A DNA stretch of 64,000 bases from Micromonospora_J zhanjiangensis (lineage in GTDB: Bacteria; Actinomycetota; Actinomycetes; Mycobacteriales; Micromonosporaceae), in contig NZ_JBHSBN010000005.1 of the NCBI RefSeq assembly GCF_042650605.1, forward strand, positions 256,587-320,586, in the 5' to 3' direction. The position numbers and the translations under genes were made by a program. How positions within the stretch are numbered: position 1 is the first letter of the stretch; every line of letters starts with the position of its first letter. The notes under the pieces are model-generated. The model was not told the DNA's origin and did not search any database. It worked only from the letters and a program-made list of their open reading frames with translations. Of the stretch, positions 60,944 through 64,000 are shown piece after piece.

Positions 60944-60965
60944 AGCCGGTACCCGGGTACCGGCT
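60944..60965. repeat. 22-bp perfect palindrome downstream of the beta-helix gene
   Basis: AGCCGGTACCC at 60944-60954 and GGGTACCGGCT at 60955-60965, with no spacer. It lies in the 448-base gap between the kinase and the beta-helix gene, 107 bases after the latter's end. It may be a regulator-binding site or a secondary hairpin. The rest of this gap holds the kinase promoter and no gene I can support. Confidence 0.6.
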
Positions 60966-61014
60966 GCAACCCACCACGGCAGGCGCACCGGGGCGGTCGG
61001 ATCGCGCGCGGACC

Positions 61015-61054
61015 GCGGCGGGTCGACGAGATTTCCCGGTCGTCGACCCGCCGC
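61015..61054 (-). terminator. strong terminator of the beta-helix gene
   Basis: A perfect 15-bp stem (GCGGCGGGTCGACGA at 61015-61029, its complement at 61040-61054) with a 10-base loop, starting 17 bases beyond the stop on the minus strand. Confidence 0.8.
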
Positions 61055-61071
61055 ACGCCGATCCGGGCCGG

Positions 61072-63768
61072 TCAGTTGCGCAGGCTCCACTGCTGGTTCG
61101 CGCCGCCGCCGCAGGACCAAAGAATGATCTTTGTTCCGTTGGCCGTGGCCGCGCCGTTGGCATCCATGCACAGCCCCGACTGGACGTTGGTGACGGTGCC
61201 GTTGGCGTTGACGTTCCACTGCTGGTTGAGGCCGCCGTGACAGTCCCAGATGATGACCGGGGTGCCGTTGGTGGTACCCGCGCCGGAGGCGTCCAGGCAC
61301 TTGTTGCCGTTCCCGGTCAACTGCTTGCCGGCGGTGTACGTCCACCGCTGGCCCGCGCCGCCGGAACAGTCCCACAACTGGACCTGGGTGCCGTTGGTGG
61401 TCGAGGCGTTGGGCACGTCGACACAACGGCCCGACTGGCCGCCCACGATCTGCGCGCCCTGCTGCTGGCCGCCGCCCTGCCGCCGGACGAGCGAGGCGGA
61501 CTCGGCCGACCGGTTGCCCTGGGCGTCCAGGACGTAGAGCCGGTAGTCACCCGGCGACGTCGGAACGGCTATCGCCGTGGCGTTGCCGTCGGCCCTGGTC
61601 ATCGTCGGACCGGCGGCGAAGGTGGTCGTGCCGGCGGGGGCCAGCCAGATCGTCCTGGTCGCGTCGCCCGCGCTGCGGACCCGGATCGAGGACGCCCCGC
61701 CGCTGACGAACGTGCTGGCCGGTAGGACGTAGTCCGGCACGGCGGGACCGTCGGCCCGGACGAGATCCCGGAACGGCTCCTCCAGCCCGGAATTCGCGGC
61801 GATGTCGTAGGCCGGCGCGGGCCAGACGTAGTCGGCGGACACGAGGATGTCCTGGACGGTGCTGTTGGGCAGGTTCTTCTCGGACACCTTGTTGATCGGG
61901 CCGTACGTCTGCGTGATGCTCAGGTCGTGCTTGCGCCCGAAGTTGTCGGAGTTGATGAGCCAGGTGACGTTCTTGTCGACGCTCAGCACGTTGTCCCGGA
62001 AGGTGATGTACGCCGAGCCCTCGTCCGGGTGGAGTCCGTACTTGTGGCCCGCCGGTACGCCCTGCAGGTAGTTGTTGGTGACCGTGGTCCCCGGTTGACT
62101 ACCCAGGGTGTAGATGGGGGCCGTGTCACCGAGTCGCTGCACCGTGTCGATGATGTGGTTGTAGCTGATCGTGTTGTTCCTGGCCGTCGTGGTCGGCCGG
62201 TTGGGCGCGACCGAGCCCGACGACCCGTCGAAGTTCCACCAGCCCCAACCGAGGGTGATGCCCGCCCACGGGGCCTTCTCGATCCGGTTGTGCTGCACCG
62301 TGAGGGTGTCGGCGAAGTACGCCGAGATCGGGCTGTGCCCGTTGAACAGCACGGCGCTGTCGTAGAGGTAGTTGTTCTTTATCTCGATGTTCTTGCACAG
62401 TCCTTCGACCTGCGGGGGGTACTTCTCCCGGTTGGTCGACGTGTGGTCGCCGATGAAGACGTGCTGCGGATGGCCCACCGTGATGGCCGAGCCGGCGATG
62501 TCGTTGGTGTAGTTCCCGATCAACTGGGTGTTCTGCACGTCGTTCACCATGTTGATGCCGTTGATGCCGGTGTGCTGGATCCGGTTGCGCTGCAGGAGGA
62601 TCCCGTCGGCGTTCTGGATCTCGACGACGCCGGGAGTGACGTCGACGTTGCGGTAGTAGTAGACGTGGAAATTGCCCTTCGCGTACGCGAACGCGCTGAG
62701 GTTTCCCTGCTGTGCCTGCTTGAACTGGGAACCGGCCACGTTGACCAGGTTCCAGTCGGAATGCTGCACGGTCAGGCCCGAGAAGGTGATGTTGCGCGCG
62801 TGGCTGCTCGTCGAGGTGCCGGCGACCCGCAGCAGGGTCGTGACGTTGTTCGGCGCGAAGACACTCGCGGTCGCCATGTCGTCGGAGGCGGACTTGTAGT
62901 AGTACAGCGTCCGACTGGTCTTGTCGAAGTAGAACTCGCCCGGCGCATCCAGGAACTCGTACGCGTTCATGACCTTGTGGGAGCCGCCGACCTGCGCGTT
63001 TCCGTTGTACGCGCCCTGGGCGATCGCCGCGCCCGGCTGCTGGAACAGGGCCACCCGGCTCGCACCGTCGGAGCTGGTGGTCACCTGTCGGACCCCCACG
63101 ACGGCCGTGGTCCAGGTCGTCGCGGTCTCGATCTCGATGTCGTCCTGGTTGCGGGCGACGGCCGGAAAATCGGCCAGACTGTACTTGGCGCCGTCGCACT
63201 GCGAGCCCGATTCCCACGCCCAGGGTGCCTGGCCGGCGGTGATGGTGTACGTGCCGTAGCAGCCGGCCGAGTTGATCGTCTTGGCGGCCATGTACGCCCG
63301 CTTGTCGTTGACATAGAGCGTGCGCAGCTTGTTCGCGCGGTCGAGCGGGGCCTTCCAGATGTTGCCGCTGTGCTGCGTCCAGCCGGTCACCCGGACACCG
63401 CCTTCGAGGACCGGCCGCTCTCCCGGGTACGCGGCGTAGTTGACCCGGTAGCCGTTGGTGCCGGAGTCACCCGACCCGAACTCGATCGTGCTGGTCACCG
63501 GATACTCGCCGGCGCGCAGGTAGACGGTGATGTCGCCGGTCATGTTCGCGTTCACAGTGCGAACGACGTCCCGGGCACGTTGCACGGTCCGGAACGGCGC
63601 GGTGACCGTTCCCGGATTGGCGTCGTTGCCGTCGGGCGCGACGTAGTACGACGTATCGGCGGCCGCCGAGGCCGGCGTCGCACCGGTCACGGCGGACGTC
63701 AGCGCGGCGGATGCGACCATCGCGACCGCGAGGAGCAACCCTCCAACGGCGGATGCGGCTTCCTTCAC
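61072..63768 (-). CDS. secreted right-handed beta-helix enzyme with ricin-type lectin domain
   Basis: An 898-residue exported protein. A Sec signal (VKEAASAVGGLLLAVAMVAS) is followed by a parallel beta-helix of about 600 residues opening with YYVAPDGNDANPGTVTAPFR and TVQRARDVVR, as in GH141-, GH120- or polysaccharide-lyase-like proteins. A short Ig-like segment follows (near 690-755). Residues 770-898 form a RICIN (CBM13) domain with three repeats each bearing a QxW (GQRW, NQQW, NQQW) and disulfide cysteines, binding galactose or xylan. The substrate of the catalytic part cannot be settled from sequence. I start at GTG 63768 with AAGGGG upstream. A strong terminator follows. Confidence 0.82.
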   Translation of the reverse strand: MKEAASAVGGLLLAVAMVASAALTSAVTGATPASAAADTSYYVAPDGNDANPGTVTAPFRTVQRARDVVRTVNANMTGDITVYLRAGEYPVTSTIEFGSGDSGTNGYRVNYAAYPGERPVLEGGVRVTGWTQHSGNIWKAPLDRANKLRTLYVNDKRAYMAAKTINSAGCYGTYTITAGQAPWAWESGSQCDGAKYSLADFPAVARNQDDIEIETATTWTTAVVGVRQVTTSSDGASRVALFQQPGAAIAQGAYNGNAQVGGSHKVMNAYEFLDAPGEFYFDKTSRTLYYYKSASDDMATASVFAPNNVTTLLRVAGTSTSSHARNITFSGLTVQHSDWNLVNVAGSQFKQAQQGNLSAFAYAKGNFHVYYYRNVDVTPGVVEIQNADGILLQRNRIQHTGINGINMVNDVQNTQLIGNYTNDIAGSAITVGHPQHVFIGDHTSTNREKYPPQVEGLCKNIEIKNNYLYDSAVLFNGHSPISAYFADTLTVQHNRIEKAPWAGITLGWGWWNFDGSSGSVAPNRPTTTARNNTISYNHIIDTVQRLGDTAPIYTLGSQPGTTVTNNYLQGVPAGHKYGLHPDEGSAYITFRDNVLSVDKNVTWLINSDNFGRKHDLSITQTYGPINKVSEKNLPNSTVQDILVSADYVWPAPAYDIAANSGLEEPFRDLVRADGPAVPDYVLPASTFVSGGASSIRVRSAGDATRTIWLAPAGTTTFAAGPTMTRADGNATAIAVPTSPGDYRLYVLDAQGNRSAESASLVRRQGGGQQQGAQIVGGQSGRCVDVPNASTTNGTQVQLWDCSGGAGQRWTYTAGKQLTGNGNKCLDASGAGTTNGTPVIIWDCHGGLNQQWNVNANGTVTNVQSGLCMDANGAATANGTKIILWSCGGGANQQWSLRN

Positions 63769-63951
63769 GTACTTCCCCTTTCGCTTGCTGTCCGGCGGAT
63801 GTCGGTGGAGACGTCGCTGCGGTGGCGAGCCGGCGCGGTCGTACCCGTCCACGCGGTGCCGGGTGAGCGGCGCGGCGGACCCGGGCCCGACCGGGCGGCG
63901 TGGTTGTGGCCGTCGGTCGGGTCCGGGTCCGTGGTGTGTGGTGTGTGGTGG

Positions 63952-64000
63952 TTACGGGCTGGTGCAGGTCAGGGTCGGGCTGGATGGTGTGCCGTTGGCG
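63952..64000 (-). CDS. 3' end of another gene, truncated by the window edge
   Basis: On the minus strand a frame enters from the right edge and stops at TAA 63952-63954. The last 15 codons read ANGTPSSPTLTCTSP, which resembles the C-terminus of a secreted carbohydrate-active protein (a Cys near the end of a CBM-like domain). Too little is present to name the family. Confidence 0.45.
   Translation of the reverse strand, partial: ANGTPSSPTLTCTSP

Noticed and set aside
1..64000. tRNA, rRNA or prophage genes
   Set aside because: I looked for T-loop and CCA-like patterns and phage structural genes and saw none that could be supported.

Overview
The window is high-GC actinobacterial DNA, most like Micromonosporaceae (Micromonospora and relatives). 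The reasons are very strong GC3 codon use, many GTG starts and 4-base start/stop overlaps, a fused trpEG with a Trp-codon leader, a Streptomyces-type gas-vesicle cluster with gvpO/S/Y/Z genes, conservon-type (CvnA/CvnB) kinases, and a secreted GH48/CBM2 cellulase next to GGAGCGCTCC-type (CebR-like) operators. All calls come from reading the sequence and proposed translations; no database search was run.

Layout. 1-4.6 kb: an HxlR regulator, two unknown proteins, a PAS-GGDEF-EAL c-di-GMP protein and a RusA-like/unknown gene pair. 5-9.3 kb: a complete LpqY-SugABC-type trehalose importer operon. 9.5-18 kb: a patchwork of a DUF998 protein, a Phd/VapC toxin-antitoxin pair with a palindromic operator, a damaged tetR/nmrA locus beside a DHFR-family gene remnant, a secreted small protein, an unusual NTPase-GNAT-like-HTH protein, a HAD hydrolase, a PemK/MazF-like protein, a Uma2 protein and a YcaQ-like protein. 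18-21.3 kb: a two-component system divergent from a NodB deacetylase, with an 11-bp inverted repeat between them. 21.3-25.3 kb: a CGNR regulator, an MFS gene broken by an internal deletion, and an IS200/IS605-type element with apparently active TnpA and TnpB.

25.4-29.6 kb: five translationally coupled genes (ECF sigma factor, membrane protein, ABC ATPase and two membrane subunits). 29.7-34.2 kb: wrbA, a fused anthranilate synthase behind a readable Trp attenuator, and an FGGY sugar kinase. 34.3-37.4 kb: a CvnA/CvnB pair. 37.4-43.6 kb: an APH-type kinase, an exported GH1 beta-glucosidase and a modular GH48 cellulase, the last two diverging from a 686-bp control region. 43.7-49.4 kb: a ten-gene gas-vesicle operon with reordered genes and repeat-rich proteins. 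49.9-56.4 kb: housekeeping and accessory enzymes, including an ArsR-SRPBCC fusion regulator with a duplicated operator. 56.5-60.6 kb: a second CvnA/CvnB pair, here translationally coupled to a solute-binding lipoprotein that has no transporter. 61-64 kb: a secreted beta-helix/ricin-domain enzyme, then the last codons of another gene.

Main themes are extracellular polysaccharide use (GH48, GH1, beta-helix enzyme, trehalose import), buoyancy (gvp), and several sensory modules. The most unusual items are the CvnA-CvnB-lipoprotein module, the sigma/ABC operon, the NTPase-GNAT-HTH protein, the Trp attenuator and the nested cellulase operator.
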